From Rahnella ecdela (GTDB lineage Bacteria > Pseudomonadota > Gammaproteobacteria > Enterobacterales > Enterobacteriaceae), in contig NZ_JAFMOY010000132.1 in assembly GCF_019049625.1 (NCBI RefSeq), forward strand, positions 186,001-250,000: a DNA stretch of 64,000 nucleotides, given 5' to 3'. Position numbers and translations under genes: made by a program. A model generated the notes under the pieces. That model saw only the letters and a list, made by a program, of their open reading frames with translations. It had not been told where the DNA came from and searched no databases. Positions 46,289-59,150 of this stretch are shown here, piece after piece (position 1 is the stretch's first letter; every line of letters begins with the position of its first letter).

Positions 46289-47542
46289 TTACATATTTGC
46301 GATCATGTCGTCGGCAAACTCGCTACATTTGCGCAGCTTAGCGCCTTCCATCAGACGTTCGAAATCGTAAGTCACAGTTTTGTTGGCGATAGCGCCTTCC
46401 ATGCCTTTGACGATCAGGTCTGCGGCTTCGAACCATTCCATATGACGCAGCATCATTTCTGCGGACAGGATGATTGAACCCGGGTTCACTTTGTCCTGAC
46501 CGGCATATTTCGGTGCAGTACCGTGAGTGGCTTCGAACAGTGCGCAATCAGAACCGATGTTTGCGCCCGGTGCGATACCGATGCCGCCAACCTGCGCCGC
46601 CAGGGCGTCGGAGATGTAGTCACCGTTGAGGTTCATACAAGCGATAACGTCGTATTCAGCAGGACGCAGCAGGATTTGTTGCAGGAACGCATCCGCAATA
46701 ACGTCTTTAATGATGATGTCTTTGCCGTTGTTCGGGTTCTTGATTTTCACCCACGGACCGCCGTCGATCAGCTCACCGCCGAACTCTTCGCGTGCCAGCT
46801 GGTAGCCCCAATCCTTGAAGGCACCTTCGGTGAACTTCATGATGTTGCCTTTGTGAACCAGAGTCAGTGAATCACGATCGTTAGTGATGGTGTATTCAAT
46901 CGCCGCACGAACCAGACGTTTAGTCCCTTCTTCTGAGCAAGGTTTGATACCGATACCACAATCTTGTGGGAAACGGATTTTCTTCACGCCCATTTCGTCT
47001 TGCAGGAATTTGATCACTTTATCTGCTTCAGCAGAACCGGCTTTCCACTCGATACCCGCATAGATATCTTCGGAGTTTTCACGGAAGATAACCATGTCGG
47101 TGTCTTCAGGACGTTTAACCGGGCTTGGTGTGCCGGTGTAATAACGAACCGGACGCAGGCAGATATACAGGTCGAGTTGCTGGCGAAGTGCCACGTTCAG
47201 GGAGCGAATGCCGCCGCCAACCGGAGTTGTCAGTGGACCTTTGATAGCAACACGGTAATCACGGATCAGGTCCAGAGTTTCTTCTGGCAGCCACACGTCC
47301 TTGCCGTACAGTTCTACGGATTTCTCGCCGGTGTAGATTTCCATCCAGGAGATTTTACGCTCGCCTTTATAGGCTTTCTGAACAGCCGCATCAACGACTT
47401 TGATCATGGCTGGCGTTACGTCAACACCGATGCCATCACCTTCGATAAATGGGATAACAGGATTATTAGGAATGACCAGTTTACCCTGAGCGTCTACTGT
47501 AATCTTTTTACCTTCAGCCGGAACAACTACTTTGCTTTCCAT
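46289..47542 (-). CDS. icd: NADP-dependent isocitrate dehydrogenase
   Basis: The 417-residue enzyme converts isocitrate to 2-oxoglutarate in the TCA cycle. Landmarks are [17 protein letters not shown], the substrate loop [15 protein letters not shown] (the Ser that is phosphorylated by AceK in E. coli), [20 protein letters not shown] and [22 protein letters not shown] at 47542 has AAGGAGAGG upstream. The C-terminus ([23 protein letters not shown]) is intact, so no prophage has inserted at the icd 3' attachment site used by e14 and phage 21 in E. coli. Confidence 0.97.
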   Translation of the reverse strand: MESKVVVPAEGKKITVDAQGKLVIPNNPVIPFIEGDGIGVDVTPAMIKVVDAAVQKAYKGERKISWMEIYTGEKSVELYGKDVWLPEETLDLIRDYRVAIKGPLTTPVGGGIRSLNVALRQQLDLYICLRPVRYYTGTPSPVKRPEDTDMVIFRENSEDIYAGIEWKAGSAEADKVIKFLQDEMGVKKIRFPQDCGIGIKPCSEEGTKRLVRAAIEYTITNDRDSLTLVHKGNIMKFTEGAFKDWGYQLAREEFGGELIDGGPWVKIKNPNNGKDIIIKDVIADAFLQQILLRPAEYDVIACMNLNGDYISDALAAQVGGIGIAPGANIGSDCALFEATHGTAPKYAGQDKVNPGSIILSAEMMLRHMEWFEAADLIVKGMEGAIANKTVTYDFERLMEGAKLRKCSEFADDMIANM

Positions 47543-47668
47543 TAACCTCTCCTTCGAGCGCATTTTTGTTAAAAATTTGTAAGATGCCGGTCGATATTAC
47601 TCGAATATTTCTCGCTAGCCAATCCGAAACATTTTTCAAGTATAATGCGCTAATTCTCTCTAACTTCA

Positions 47669-48301
47669 ATGCCTATGAACCCGCTATCTTTTAAAAATCA
47701 CAACGTTAAACGTTTCAGCAAAAGGCCTGCTAAAGAACAATCTGCCCTAAAAGGGCCGAGAAAGGTGATTCTTTTCAATAAACCGTTTGATGTCCTGCCA
47801 CAATTCACTGATGAAGCCGGGCGGGCGACGCTTAAAGATTACATTTCGTTAACAGATGTTTATGCCGCTGGCCGTCTGGATCGCGACAGCGAAGGTTTAC
47901 TGGTGCTGACCAACGATGGCAAACTGCAGGCTGCGCTGACCCAGCCGGGCAAACGCACCGGTAAAGTTTATTATGTTCAGGTCGAGGGCGAGCCGGATGA
48001 CGCTGCGGTGAAAGCATTGCGCGAAGGCATCGAGCTCAAAGACGGACCGACATTGCCTGCGGGTGCGGAAATTGTTGATGAACCTGACTGGTTGTGGGTA
48101 CGTAATCCACCCATCCGCGAGCGTAAATCTATCCCGACGGCGTGGTTGAAAATCACGTTATACGAGGGAAGAAACCGTCAGGTGCGCCGCATGACCGCTC
48201 ATGTAGGATTCCCGACGCTGCGCCTGATCCGCTTCAGTACGGGCGAATTCACCCTCGGCGACTTACAACCCGGCCAATGGAAGGAAATTCCACATGTTTA
48301 A
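47669..48301 (+). CDS. rluE: 23S rRNA pseudouridine(2457) synthase RluE
   Basis: The 210-residue protein of the RsuA family has [15 protein letters not shown], the catalytic Asp in [19 protein letters not shown], and [25 protein letters not shown]. It modifies U2457 of 23S rRNA. Its end overlaps the nudJ start by eight bases, so the two genes form an operon. The gene is divergent from icd, as in E. coli. Confidence 0.95.
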   Translation: MPMNPLSFKNHNVKRFSKRPAKEQSALKGPRKVILFNKPFDVLPQFTDEAGRATLKDYISLTDVYAAGRLDRDSEGLLVLTNDGKLQAALTQPGKRTGKVYYVQVEGEPDDAAVKALREGIELKDGPTLPAGAEIVDEPDWLWVRNPPIRERKSIPTAWLKITLYEGRNRQVRRMTAHVGFPTLRLIRFSTGEFTLGDLQPGQWKEIPHV

Positions 48302-48740
48302 ACCGCACGTTACTGTCGCCTGCATCGTTCAGGCACAGGGAAAGTTTCTGGTTGTCGAAGAAACCATTCATGGCAAAGTTACCTGGAATCAGCCTGCCGG
48401 CCATCTCGAAGCCGATGAAACCTTAGTCAGCGCCGCAAAGCGTGAACTGTATGAAGAAACCGGTATCCGCGCCGAGCCGCAATATTTCCTCGGTTTGCAT
48501 CAGTGGCAGGCACCGGACGCCACGCCGTTCCTGCGTTTCGCCTTTGTGATCGACCTGCCTGAAATGCTGGAAACCGCGCCACAGGATGATGATATTGATC
48601 GTTGCCGCTGGGTGACTGCTGAAGAAATTATCGGTTCTGCGCAACTTCGCTCGCCGCTGGTGGCGGAAAGCATCCGTTGTTACCAGCAGTCGCCGCGTTA
48701 TCCTCTGGAAATTCTGCACAATTTCAATCTGCCGGAATAA
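48294..48740 (+). CDS. nudJ: Phosphatase NudJ (Nudix)
   Basis: The 148-residue Nudix hydrolase has the box [24 protein letters not shown]. coli NudJ (YmfB) hydrolyses nucleotides and hydroxymethylpyrimidine pyrophosphate. The ATG at 48294 lies inside the rluE 3' end. The order rluE-nudJ-mnmA is conserved. Confidence 0.93.
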   Translation: MFKPHVTVACIVQAQGKFLVVEETIHGKVTWNQPAGHLEADETLVSAAKRELYEETGIRAEPQYFLGLHQWQAPDATPFLRFAFVIDLPEMLETAPQDDDIDRCRWVTAEEIIGSAQLRSPLVAESIRCYQQSPRYPLEILHNFNLPE

Positions 48741-50098
<1,358 letters not shown>

Positions 50099-50123
50099 TA
50101 CACGATAAATATATCGTTGAATA

Positions 50124-50145
50124 CGGGACGCTTTCGGGCGTCCCG
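50124..50145 (+). terminator. Hairpin after mnmA
   Basis: The stem CGGGACGC / GCGTCCCG with a six-base loop is strong but is followed by CGTTATTT only, so it may be a weak terminator that lets some transcription pass into hflD. Confidence 0.55.
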
Positions 50146-50288
50146 CGTTATTTGTGCCCGACTATGATGCCCTGCACTGATTCCGAACTGTGTTTAGAGG
50201 CAGTTTTATGGCATGATCTGTCGCCATGAATTTGGGCTATTTCATTGTCACTGCGTCTCATCGTTTCAAAACGCTTACAGGAGTAAAC

Positions 50289-52309
<2,021 letters not shown>

Positions 52310-52328
52310 GTTTTAGCTCCGCACGTTA

Positions 52329-52352
52329 AAAGGCGACCTGCGGGTCGCCTTT
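52329..52352 (+). terminator. Terminator of purB
   Basis: The stem AAAGGCGACC / GGGTCGCCTTT with a short loop is followed by G and six Ts. Confidence 0.88.
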
Positions 52353-52433
52353 GTTTTTTCTGCGCTAAATGTCACTGCAAAAAATCCGCTTCCCTCTAAA
52401 ATAGAAGTCATTATCGCTATCCGGAATAACCCA

Positions 52434-53195
52434 ATGAGCATGGACACCAACCAGCAGGTGCTGGAAAAACTGAAAACCGATCTGGCTCAGGCGGGCACTA
52501 TGCCGTTGTATTTGTGCTTTAACGAATCGGTGCGACAGGCGCTGGAAAGCGGAATTTTACAGGACGGCGATTTTCTTCCGAGCGAACGTCAGTTCACCGA
52601 AGTGCTGGGGATTTCGCGCATCACCGTGCGCAAGGCGCTGGCGAAACTGGAAGAAGATGGTCACATCGGCCGTTCTCGGGGTTACGGTACTTTCATCAGA
52701 AAAACGGCAGACGCTAAACTGGCGTATTCACTGGCAAACGTGAAAGGGTTTTCGCGGGAAGTGATGTTACAGGGCCGCAAACCGGATACGTTGTGGATCA
52801 GCCGTGAGCAGATTGCCGCATCCGCGCTGATCGCCAGCAAACTGGCGCTCACCGAAGGCACCGGCGTCTATAGGTTAAAACGCATTCACTATATTGATAC
52901 ACGCCCGATGTCGGTGGCGATCTCCTACGTGGTGATGGATGCCATCGGGGATGTGCAGGATATCGGCGTCTCGCTTTACGATTATTTCAGCCGCAATAAT
53001 ATTGAGCTGGGCGCGCTGCAAAGCCGCGTCAGTGCCGCGATGAGCGATGCCGGCACCTTACAGGCTTTACAGCTGAGTGAACCAATGCCGCTGCTTATCA
53101 TCAAACAAACCCTGTTCGACGGACAAAACCGTCCGATTGAGTACAGCGAAAGTTTTTGCCGCAGCGACATGTACGAGTTCGTCAGCGAAGACTGA
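52434..53195 (+). CDS. yegW: YegW-type GntR/HutC transcriptional regulator
   Basis: The 253-residue regulator has an N-terminal winged helix (LPSERQFTEVLGISRITVRKALAKLEEDGHI) and a C-terminal UTRA ligand domain (VYRLKRIHYIDTRPMSVAISYV, RPIEYSESFCRSDMYEF). It lies convergent with the kinase gene, eight bases away, and corresponds to yegW of the E. coli yegTUVW cluster. It probably controls the yegTUV genes in answer to a phosphorylated sugar or nucleoside; this is inferred. Confidence 0.88.
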   Translation: MSMDTNQQVLEKLKTDLAQAGTMPLYLCFNESVRQALESGILQDGDFLPSERQFTEVLGISRITVRKALAKLEEDGHIGRSRGYGTFIRKTADAKLAYSLANVKGFSREVMLQGRKPDTLWISREQIAASALIASKLALTEGTGVYRLKRIHYIDTRPMSVAISYVVMDAIGDVQDIGVSLYDYFSRNNIELGALQSRVSAAMSDAGTLQALQLSEPMPLLIIKQTLFDGQNRPIEYSESFCRSDMYEFVSED

Positions 53196-53203
53196 CTTCC
53201 CGG

Positions 53204-54175
53204 TTAATCCACGCTGCCCAGTGAATCTGCCAGTTGCGCCAGCGTCGGGGCGCAGTCGCCGCCGGTTTTCGATACCACATACGCTGCCACGCAGTTGGCC
53301 AGCATCATGCTCTGCCAGTGTGTCAGCCCGAGAGAAAGCCCCGCCAGCAAACCGGCACAGTGACTGTCGCCCGCACCAATGCTGTCGGCTACGGTGATTT
53401 TTCGTGCCGCAATCCAGCCACAATCCTCCGGCGATGCGTAGTAATAACTGCCCTTTTCACCGCACCGTAATACCACCAGTTCATGGGTTTTTCCGTGCAG
53501 TTCGCGGCAGAATACCTCAGCATCGTCAGTAAAACCCAGCATAGCGGCTTCGCGCTGATTCAAAGTCAGGATCACGCGGGGACGGATCAGCCGGTCAATG
53601 CGTTCCTGCGGCATCACATCCAGACGCGGACCGAAATCCACCACCACGCGCACCGCCTCTGGCAAGGTTTCCAGCCAGTCGATCAGCACTGCTCCCTGTT
53701 TCGCCCCCAGCTGATAACCGGAAACATACACCAGCCCGTTCTCCGGCGTTGCCTGTGACAGCCATTGCGGCTGCCACTGATTCTCGATGCCGTCGACCGA
53801 GATAAACGTCCGTTCGCCATCCGGTTCGACCAGCGCCAGACACCAGCCGTTATCCGCCCCGCTCACCTGTAAATCCGAGACAATATCCCGCCCCGCCATT
53901 TCACGACGCAGACGATCACTCCACATCCCTTCGCCCACCGGCAGCAGATTGTGGCTGTGAATCCCCAGCTGTTTCAGCCCGAGCGCAATATTCATTGCAC
54001 AGCCGCCGAGATGAAATCCAGTCACGTCCGCGGCGATATCCCCGCCGCGCTCCGGCAACGCATCGGCTCTGGCGACCATATCCATCACCGCTGCGCCAAT
54101 CACCATCACCGGCGTTTGCTGATGCCAGTCGCCCTGCGTCAGGGTTTGCAATAATTCACGATGCTCATGGCTCAT
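53204..54175 (-). CDS. yegV: YegV-type PfkB sugar/nucleoside kinase
   Basis: The 323-residue kinase has the PfkB signatures: an N-terminal GGCAMNIALGLKQLG, TLNQREAAMLG and the catalytic DSIGAGDSHCAGLLAGLSLG with the anion hole and base Asp. It should phosphorylate a sugar or nucleoside with ATP; the substrate is not known. ATG at 54175 overlaps the yegU stop as ATGA, so both are translationally coupled. E. coli YegV is of similar length (321 aa). Confidence 0.9.
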   Translation of the reverse strand: MSHEHRELLQTLTQGDWHQQTPVMVIGAAVMDMVARADALPERGGDIAADVTGFHLGGCAMNIALGLKQLGIHSHNLLPVGEGMWSDRLRREMAGRDIVSDLQVSGADNGWCLALVEPDGERTFISVDGIENQWQPQWLSQATPENGLVYVSGYQLGAKQGAVLIDWLETLPEAVRVVVDFGPRLDVMPQERIDRLIRPRVILTLNQREAAMLGFTDDAEVFCRELHGKTHELVVLRCGEKGSYYYASPEDCGWIAARKITVADSIGAGDSHCAGLLAGLSLGLTHWQSMMLANCVAAYVVSKTGGDCAPTLAQLADSLGSVD

Positions 54176-55191
54176 TCGGCCTCCTGCGCCTGCTGGCGAA
54201 AGCGCAGGAAGGCGTCGCTGTAACGCGTCATGTCCTGAGGATTTACGCGTTTGAGTTCTTCCAGCCACTCTTTTTTGAATACTTCAATGCCGTTTAACGC
54301 GCCACAAATCGCGGTCGCCATTGCACCGATGGTGTCGGTATCACCGCCCAGATTAGCGCACAATACCGCGCACTGATTCGGGCAAGTTCCCGCCAGTTCA
54401 ACCATCGCCAGCGCCGCCGGAACGGATTCGATGGTACTGACTCCCGCACCCACCAGCTGATACACCGCTTCGGATGCCTGCTCAGTGCCGTTCGCTTTCG
54501 CGACCGTCGCGAAGGCCAGTTCGATTCGCGCCGCCAGCGATGCGCTGAAGGTGGTGGAATGCCGCGTCTGGGCATACTTCGCCACATCCGGCAGCGCGAG
54601 TTTGATTTCCTGCCAGCTGGCCCCTTCAATGGCGCGCGATACCGCCCAGGCAATCACCACTGCACCGGCGACGGCAATATCAGATTTGTGTGTCGGACTG
54701 GAGGCAATCCAGACCTGCTCGCAGAAATTTTCCAGCGGAGCCGACGGCAGCACGCAGCCCAGCGGAGAAACTCGCATCGCCGCGCCGTTGGTCACGCCGT
54801 TGTTTTCGAGCTCGCCGATCGCCACACCTTTCTTCTGCTCCGCCAGCGCCAGTTTGGAGCTCGGGCCGAGGATGTTTTTATTGAACGCATCAAAACTGTC
54901 CACCCAGCGGATCACATTGCGGGCAATCAGTTCCGGCACCACTTTACCGTCGGCTTCCAGCAGTGCGTCGGCCAGTGCCAGCGCCATCGAGGTGTCATCG
55001 GTAAACTGTGCAGCCTTGAAATAACAGGCGGCGTTGTTTTCCGCCGGGCCATCCATAAAACGGTCAATCCAGCCAAAATGCTTTTTAACGCGCTCACGAG
55101 GCCAAAGTTCCGACGGCATACCCAGCGCGTCGCCCAGCATTTGTCCGTACAACGCGCCGAGCATACGGCTTTCAGGGCTTAGCTGTGTCAT
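54172..55191 (-). CDS. yegU: YegU-type ADP-ribosylglycohydrolase-fold enzyme
   Basis: The 339-residue protein has the ADP-ribosylglycohydrolase (DraG-like) fold: LGALYGQMLGDALGMPSE, the metal motif QFTDDTSMALALADALL, NNGVTNGAAMRVSPLG and the second metal motif NLGGDTDTIGAMATAICGA. The acidic residues that hold two Mg ions are complete, so it should be active. Members split N- or O-glycosidic bonds of ADP-ribose; small-molecule substrates are also plausible in this operon context. It is coupled to yegV by an ATGA overlap and follows yegT by 90 bases. Confidence 0.9.
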   Translation of the reverse strand: MTQLSPESRMLGALYGQMLGDALGMPSELWPRERVKKHFGWIDRFMDGPAENNAACYFKAAQFTDDTSMALALADALLEADGKVVPELIARNVIRWVDSFDAFNKNILGPSSKLALAEQKKGVAIGELENNGVTNGAAMRVSPLGCVLPSAPLENFCEQVWIASSPTHKSDIAVAGAVVIAWAVSRAIEGASWQEIKLALPDVAKYAQTRHSTTFSASLAARIELAFATVAKANGTEQASEAVYQLVGAGVSTIESVPAALAMVELAGTCPNQCAVLCANLGGDTDTIGAMATAICGALNGIEVFKKEWLEELKRVNPQDMTRYSDAFLRFRQQAQEAE

Positions 55192-55217
55192 GGTAAATCT
55201 CCCGATATCAATATGTT

Positions 55218-55236
55218 GGCGGGCAGCCTGCCCGCC
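55218..55236. repeat. Hairpin between yegT and yegU
   Basis: The perfect 8-bp arms GGCGGGCA / TGCCCGCC with a three-base loop lie in the yegT-yegU gap. There is no T-run, so it is more likely an mRNA-stabilising or attenuating element than a full terminator. Confidence 0.6.
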
Positions 55237-55281
55237 TGAAGTTTAAAAACACTGAAGTTAAATACCGAAATTAAAAACAGA

Positions 55282-56535
55282 TCACGACGAAGCAGGAATG
55301 CTGACCGGCGTGATGGTTTTACTGCGTTCACGGAAGAACAGCAGGAATAACAGCATGACGCCAGAGACCATTGCCGCGCCCACGCCCCAGACTGCAAACC
55401 AGTCAAAGGTCATGCCATTTTTTGGCGTGCTTAGCGCAAACGTGGTCATCGCACGGCCGCCCAGCCAGTTGCCGATGAAACTGCCGAGCCCCTGACAAAT
55501 CAGGGTGATCAGGCCTTGCGCGGCGGTGCGCATATGCGGTGGCGCTTTCTTATCAACGTAGATATAGCCGGTAACAAAATAGAAATCGTAGCTGACGCCG
55601 TGCAGCAGGATGCCGAGGAATAACATACTGTAGGCCCAGACATCCGCCGTGCCACCGTAGATGAAGAACACGTAACGGATAGCGGCAGTCACAAAGCCCA
55701 GCATCAGGACTTTTTTAATGCCAAAACGTTTGAGCAGGAACGGCAGCGCCAGCATGGCGAAGATTTCAGACACCTGACCGAGCGTCATCCAGCCGGTCGC
55801 ATTCGGCAGGCCGACCTGCGTCAGATAACCGTTGGCGAACTGGTAATAAAACGCCAGCGGCATGCAGAATAAAAACGAGCACAGCGCGAAAATAGCGAAC
55901 GAGCGGTCTTTCAGTAATCCCAGCGCATTCAGGCCGAACAGCGCCTTGATATCCACCGGCCCTTTGCCTTTCGCCGGGGTATCCGGCAGCCAGAAGCTGT
56001 AAATGCCCAGCGCGAATGACGCAATGGCGGTGATCCACAGCGGCAGATTACTGTCGGAAATATTGCTCATACCGAGCATCGGCGGCAGCACAAAACCAAT
56101 CGCCAGGCCGGAGGCAATCCAGCCCAGCGTGCCCAGCACGCGAATACGCGGAAAATCCTTTTCGGTGTCATTGATATTCGCAAAGGCAATGCTGTTGGTC
56201 AGCGCAACCGTCGGCATATAGGTGATGGCGTACACCACCAGCAGCGGGAAGAAAGAAGAAAATTCGGTTTGCAGGGCGATAAACCCCATCAGCACACCAC
56301 CGGCCAGCAGCAACCAGGCCAGAACTTTTTGCGCAGCAAAATAGCGGTCAGCGATGACCCCGACCAGCACCGGCGAGAGAATGGCGGCAATCGCGGTACT
56401 GCTGTAAGACCAGGCAATCTCCGACGGACTAAAACCCAGTTTATTGAGATATTGCCAGAGGGGCACAAACCACGCACCCCAGATAAACCACTCAATAAAC
56501 ATCATGACGGACAGCTTCAGATGAGTACGTTTCAT
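55282..56535 (-). CDS. yegT: YegT/NupG-type nucleoside permease (MFS)
   Basis: The 417-residue inner membrane protein has about 12 hydrophobic segments and the nucleoside:H+ symporter signature (LSVMMFIEWFIWGAWFVPLW at the N-terminus; LHGVSYDFYFVTGYIYVDKKAPPHMRTAAQGL in the second half by pattern). It should import a nucleoside or an analogue with protons. ATG at 56535 has AAGGAT upstream. It is the first gene of yegT-yegU-yegV and its promoter lies in the space shared with phoP. Confidence 0.9.
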   Translation of the reverse strand: MKRTHLKLSVMMFIEWFIWGAWFVPLWQYLNKLGFSPSEIAWSYSSTAIAAILSPVLVGVIADRYFAAQKVLAWLLLAGGVLMGFIALQTEFSSFFPLLVVYAITYMPTVALTNSIAFANINDTEKDFPRIRVLGTLGWIASGLAIGFVLPPMLGMSNISDSNLPLWITAIASFALGIYSFWLPDTPAKGKGPVDIKALFGLNALGLLKDRSFAIFALCSFLFCMPLAFYYQFANGYLTQVGLPNATGWMTLGQVSEIFAMLALPFLLKRFGIKKVLMLGFVTAAIRYVFFIYGGTADVWAYSMLFLGILLHGVSYDFYFVTGYIYVDKKAPPHMRTAAQGLITLICQGLGSFIGNWLGGRAMTTFALSTPKNGMTFDWFAVWGVGAAMVSGVMLLFLLFFRERSKTITPVSIPASS

Positions 56536-56830
56536 TATTATATCCTTGCTGAATGGAGAATCCGCGCGGTGCCCTGGCACCAAAAGCAGCGGATGAAATC
56601 AGGCATTCAAGATACCTTTATAATACATTAATAGTACCTTTGATTTTTATCAGAGATCAAAATCACAATTTATGCGTCTGCCCGCAAAAGCCGTTTATAA
56701 TTCGTTTAGGTTCTGTTGATGTTTGTCAGCCCGATGTTGAACTCGGGTTGATTAAAATTTTTCAGGATCCTATAGACTTAACCGCAGAAAATTACGTCCC
56801 TGTCCCGCGTACTGAGAATAAGGAATTATT
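56536..56830. promoter_or_regulatory. Divergent control region between yegT and phoP
   Basis: The yegT side carries a direct repeat TACCTTT at 56613-56619 and 56635-56641, 22 bases apart (two helix turns), with an AT-rich core between them. The phoP side carries a PhoP box at 56692-56708. No gene is seen. Confidence 0.55.
56692..56708 (+). promoter_or_regulatory. PhoP box upstream of phoP
   Basis: CGTTTA-TAATT-CGTTTA is a perfect direct repeat with the five-base spacer of the PhoP box, differing from (T/G)GTTTA only in the first base of each half. It lies 123 bases before the phoP ATG and suggests autoregulation. No good -10 element is apparent 12 bases further on. Confidence 0.75.
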
Positions 56831-57505
56831 ATGCGCATTTTAGTCATTGAAGATAACGCACTGCTACGTCATCACCTTTCAGTACAGTTGCGGGAAATGG
56901 GCCATCAGGTGGATGCGGCGGAAGACGCTAAAGAAGCCGACTACTTTTTGCATGAACATGCGCCGGACATTGCAATTGTCGATCTGGGTCTGCCGGGCGA
57001 AGACGGTCTGAGCCTGATCCGCCGCTGGCGTAGCCATCAGACGAATTTGCCGATCCTGGTGCTGACCGCCCGCGAAAGCTGGCAGGATAAAGTGGCGGTG
57101 CTCGAAGCCGGTGCCGACGACTACGTTACCAAGCCTTTCCATCTTGAAGAAGTGCTGGCGCGTATGCAGGCGCTGATGCGCCGCAACAGCGGCCTCGCGT
57201 CGCAGGTCATTACCCTGCAACCTTTCCAGATTGATTTGTCCCGCCGCGAACTGACCGTTAATGAGCAGCCGATTAAACTGACCGCATTTGAATATACGAT
57301 TATCGAGACGCTTATCCGCAACGCCGGAAAAGTGGTCAGTAAAGATTCGCTGATGCTCCAGCTTTATCCGGACGCTGAACTGCGCGAAAGCCACACCGTT
57401 GACGTGCTGATGGGACGGTTGCGTAAAAAATTACAGGCTGAACATCCGGTAGATGTGATCACGACCGTTCGCGGTCAGGGTTACCGTTTCGACATCCGCC
57501 CGTAA
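56831..57505 (+). CDS. phoP: Response regulator PhoP
   Basis: The 224-residue regulator has a receiver domain with the acidic pocket (VIEDNALL), the phosphorylated Asp in [13 protein letters not shown], Thr in VLTARES and Lys in YVTKPFH, followed by an OmpR-type winged helix ([25 protein letters not shown] by pattern, VRGQGYRFD). PhoP responds to low Mg2+, acid pH and antimicrobial peptides through PhoQ. AAGGA lies upstream. phoQ follows after 31 bases. Confidence 0.97.
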   Translation: MRILVIEDNALLRHHLSVQLREMGHQVDAAEDAKEADYFLHEHAPDIAIVDLGLPGEDGLSLIRRWRSHQTNLPILVLTARESWQDKVAVLEAGADDYVTKPFHLEEVLARMQALMRRNSGLASQVITLQPFQIDLSRRELTVNEQPIKLTAFEYTIIETLIRNAGKVVSKDSLMLQLYPDAELRESHTVDVLMGRLRKKLQAEHPVDVITTVRGQGYRFDIRP

Positions 57506-57536
57506 GGGTTTGCTGCTCAGCACGAAAGGACGCGCC

Positions 57537-58991
57537 ATGAAAGGACGTACCAAAAAACCCTTCTCCCTTCGCGTCCGGTTTATGATGGCGACCGCGGCGG
57601 TCGTTCTCGCCCTGTCGCTTGCTTACGGGCTGGTGGCGGTCGTCGGCTATATGGTCAGTTTTGATAAAACCGCCTACCGTTTACTGCGCGGCGAAAGCAA
57701 TCTCTTTTTCAGTCTGGCGCAGTGGCGCGATAACAAGCTGACCATCAACGTCCCTCCTGATCTGGATCTCAACACGCCGACGCTGGTGTTCATTTACGAC
57801 GCCGACGGAAAACTGCTGTGGGCCGAACGCCGCATTCCTGAACTGGAAGCCCATATCGATAAAGCGTGGATGAACAAGCCGGGCTTCTACGAGCTCGATA
57901 CCGATACACAAATCAGCAGCGAAGTGCTGGGCAATAACCCGCAAGCGCAGGACAAACTCAAAAGCTACGACGATACCGATGCTAACGCGATGACCCACTC
58001 CATTGCGGTCAATACCTATAACGCGACGTCCCGCCTGCCGGCACTGAACATCGTGGTGGTCGATACCATTCCGCAGGAATTGCAGCGTTCCGATCTGGTC
58101 TGGGAATGGTTCAGTTATGTCCTGCTGGCGAATTTACTGTTAGTCGTTCCGCTGTTATGGCTGGCGGCTTACTGGAGTCTGCGGCCAATCAAAGAGGTCA
58201 TCCATCAGGTTGCACAGCTGGAATCTCACGAGCGGGAATTGCTGGATGAAAACCCGCCCCGCGAGTTGCGCGGGCTGGTGCGTAATCTGAATATTTTGCT
58301 GCACGGTGAACGGGGCCGCTATGACCGTTATCGCACCACGCTGGCGGACCTGACGCACAGCCTGAAAACCCCGCTGGCGGTTTTGCAATCCACCCTGCGG
58401 GCACTGCGCAATGGCAAGCAAATGACCATCGAAGAAGCCGAGCCGGTGATGCTCGAGCAAATCAGCCGTATTTCGCAGCAGATTGGTTACTACCTGCATC
58501 GCGCCACGTTGCGTTCGGAACAGAACCTGCTGATCCGCGAAGTGCATTCTGTTCCGGCGATCCTCGACGGATTGTGCTCGGCGCTCAATAAGGTTTATCA
58601 GCGTAAAGGCGTGGTGATCACTGTCGATATTTCGCCGGAAATCACCTTTGTCGGTGAGAAAAATGATTTCATGGAAGTCATGGGTAACGTGATTGATAAC
58701 GCCTGCAAATACTGTCTGGAGTTTGTCGAAATCAGTGCCGTACACACCGAACATGAGCTGGTAATTTTGATTGAAGATGACGGTCCGGGCATTCCCGAAA
58801 GCAAGCGCGAGGTGATTTTCCAGCGCGGTCAGCGTGCGGATACATTGCGCCCCGGACAAGGTCTGGGTCTTTCACTGGCTAACGACATTATCGAGCAGTA
58901 CGACGGCAAAATTATCATCGGCGACAGCCCGCTCGGCGGCGCCAGTATGCGTGTCTGTTTCGGACTGCAACAAGGCATCGAACTGGAGTAA
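57537..58991 (+). CDS. phoQ: Sensor kinase PhoQ
   Basis: The 484-residue histidine kinase has two membrane segments (residues about 17-40 and 190-212) around a periplasmic sensor with an acidic cluster ([14 protein letters not shown]), a HAMP linker, the H-box [17 protein letters not shown], and ATP-binding N ([10 protein letters not shown]), G1 (EDDGPGIP) and G2 ([11 protein letters not shown]) boxes. ATG at 57537 has AAAGGA upstream; the length is close to E. coli (486 aa). MgrB, its inhibitor, is encoded at 36.2 kb in this window. Confidence 0.96.
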   Translation: MKGRTKKPFSLRVRFMMATAAVVLALSLAYGLVAVVGYMVSFDKTAYRLLRGESNLFFSLAQWRDNKLTINVPPDLDLNTPTLVFIYDADGKLLWAERRIPELEAHIDKAWMNKPGFYELDTDTQISSEVLGNNPQAQDKLKSYDDTDANAMTHSIAVNTYNATSRLPALNIVVVDTIPQELQRSDLVWEWFSYVLLANLLLVVPLLWLAAYWSLRPIKEVIHQVAQLESHERELLDENPPRELRGLVRNLNILLHGERGRYDRYRTTLADLTHSLKTPLAVLQSTLRALRNGKQMTIEEAEPVMLEQISRISQQIGYYLHRATLRSEQNLLIREVHSVPAILDGLCSALNKVYQRKGVVITVDISPEITFVGEKNDFMEVMGNVIDNACKYCLEFVEISAVHTEHELVILIEDDGPGIPESKREVIFQRGQRADTLRPGQGLGLSLANDIIEQYDGKIIIGDSPLGGASMRVCFGLQQGIELE

Positions 58992-59150
58992 CGTTTACCC
59001 GACCATTTTGCCAGCAAATTTCGGTGCAATCTTACGCAGAGTGCGAAATTTGCTGGCAATTGCCCAACTCAGCTGCAACACCTTCCGTTATAATCATTTA
59101 CAGACCGTCCTCTTCTTTATCTACCCTCCTTTTAATGCAAGGGAAATACT

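Noticed and set aside
46289-46330. Prophage attachment at the icd 3' end
   Set aside because: E. coli elements e14 and 21 use this site, but here icd ends normally and is followed by a terminator and the yghW-type gene, with no integrase or duplicated icd end.
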